DNA of 64,000 nucleotides from the NCBI GenBank assembly GCA_964548535.1, contig CAZJRQ010000008.1, positions 1 to 64,000 on the forward strand, given 5' to 3'. Below, in pieces: positions 63,078 to 64,000 of the stretch (position 1 is the stretch's first letter; each line of letters starts with the position of its first letter). The stretch is from CAZJRQ01 sp964548535. GTDB lineage: Bacteria > Bacillota > Clostridia > Oscillospirales > Ruminococcaceae. The translations under genes and the position numbers were made by a program. The notes under the pieces were generated by a model. The model ran no database searches, was not told the origin of the DNA, and was given only the letters and a program-made list of their open reading frames with translations.

Positions 63078-64000
63078 GCAGGCTTTTCTCAAACGAACTG
63101 CGTAAATTGTTTGGTAGAAAAACAATATTTGTTGTATTGCTTAGTTTGGTTTTATTCAACGTGTTTTTTCTTTGGTATTCAAATCAATCTAACGATGAAA
63201 AGCCACCGCTGAATGCATATAAAAAGATATCTAACGATTTATCAGTTTTGCCTAATGAAGAACGTCCTGATTTTATAAATAGATATTATACAGATATTAA
63301 AGGTATCGAACTTGTTGAAAACGTTAAGATGTATGAATCTTGGCAAAATGAACATGGGAATACTTTGGCAAACAATATTAAAAGTCAAAATCTTGATGAA
63401 TATAATCATTATTTATCACTATGGGAATCAGGAGAGTATTTGCATTATACTAAAAACATTCAGCAGGAGTCAGCTCTTGCAAATGAGATTTACACTGAAA
63501 TTACGCAGTTATCCGGTTATCAGGATTATTTAAGTGAAATTGAAGATCGTGCTAACATATTGTCGGGAATCTCAATTTTTTCAAAAGAAACTAGTGATGG
63601 TTTTTCAAGCAGCAATATTCAAAAAACAGCTGATGACTATTCATCCATGAGCCATACAGAAATTACTTATGATGTTTCTTATGGTGTGACTTCGGCGACT
63701 TCTTCACTTGTTACTGATTGCCTTGTGTTTATTTTCTTATTCATTTTCGCCTTTCTTATGATTTATGATGAAAAAAACAAAGGCTTGTTTTCGCTTGTAA
63801 AATCTACACCGTATGGAAGATTACGATTAATTGCTTGCAAAATGGCGGTGTTGGATGTTAGTACGGCAGTAATTGTTTTTATTTTATATGGATGTAATAT
63901 TGTATTTTATGGTTTTACAATTGGGCTTGGCGATCTTTCTAGAAGTATTCAGTCGGTCGGTTTATTTATGGGAAGTACTATTAAAATGTCGGTGGGAAAA
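63074..64000 (+). CDS. ABC-2 permease, runs off the window
   Basis: The frame from ATG 63074 stays open to the end: 309 codons so far. It begins MSRLFSNELRKLFGRKTIFV, with a first transmembrane segment (VVLLSLVLFNVFFLWYSN), a long extracellular domain of about 190 residues rich in charged residues, then SLVTDCLVFIFLFIFAFLMI, DEKNKGLFSLVKSTPYGRLR and AVIVFILYGCNIVFYGFTIG. It is the membrane partner of the ATPase with which it overlaps. The 3' end is missing. Confidence 0.85.
   Translation, partial: MSRLFSNELRKLFGRKTIFVVLLSLVLFNVFFLWYSNQSNDEKPPLNAYKKISNDLSVLPNEERPDFINRYYTDIKGIELVENVKMYESWQNEHGNTLANNIKSQNLDEYNHYLSLWESGEYLHYTKNIQQESALANEIYTEITQLSGYQDYLSEIEDRANILSGISIFSKETSDGFSSSNIQKTADDYSSMSHTEITYDVSYGVTSATSSLVTDCLVFIFLFIFAFLMIYDEKNKGLFSLVKSTPYGRLRLIACKMAVLDVSTAVIVFILYGCNIVFYGFTIGLGDLSRSIQSVGLFMGSTIKMSVGK

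Overview
The window looks like a chromosomal contig of a low-G+C gut or rumen Firmicute of the Ruminococcaceae type. This rests on the codon bias, AGGAGG ribosome sites, NrdR, a T-box, RNase Y, agr-like signalling, Tn4451/MobV-type mobile DNA and a secreted enzyme with a CBM3-like domain. It is a draft scaffold: 100 Ns sit inside a tandem repeat at 8195-8294. Several genes carry frameshifts or stops.

Left part (1-14.4 kb): the trailer end of a type I-C-like CRISPR array (cas genes lie outside to the left), then mostly housekeeping genes. These are an orphan MazF-type toxin, nrdR, an SdpR/SdpI-like pair, a zinc phospholipase C-like protein, thrS behind a 50-bp tandem repeat, a dead chorismate mutase gene, a lipase-like membrane protein, a T-box leader, rny and an O-antigen-ligase-like protein. 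The T-box, the intervening genes and thrS all lie on the minus strand and may form one operon.

Middle left (14.4-25.9 kb): a large inverted repeat with co-varying hairpins, then a compact and intact phage head module (terminases, portal, protease, capsid, connectors, hub-like protein) with no lysis, replication or integration genes. A PTS EIIC-EAL fusion and an initiator tRNA follow.

Mobile and accessory region (25.9-52.7 kb): a DM9-domain protein and an orphan integrase tail precede a decayed Tn4451-like mobilizable element (serine recombinase with a stop, TnpW-like protein, MobV relaxase with a pMV158-type oriT). A divergent pair (small regulator and DUF6076 protein) is flanked by clusters of perfect hairpins. 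A complete agr-type quorum-sensing set (AgrB, LytTR regulator, GHKL kinase) has two autoinducer-precursor genes that each carry in-frame TAG codons, and it lies directly upstream of a secreted LCAT-like lipase with a CBM3-like end. Next come a tyrosine integrase with an abnormal C-terminus, a candidate small RNA, a repressor region with a LexA-type box, a deleted IS110, dead FtsX-type permeases, a TetR regulator with a perfect operator, and a PLD-helicase-DUF3427 protein.

Right part (52.7-64 kb): two regulator-kinase pairs, each next to an ABC transporter operon. The first drives two FtsX/MacB-type permeases plus an ATPase. The second shares an 11-bp-spaced TTGAC direct repeat with the promoter of a lipoprotein-ATPase-permease operon that runs off the end.
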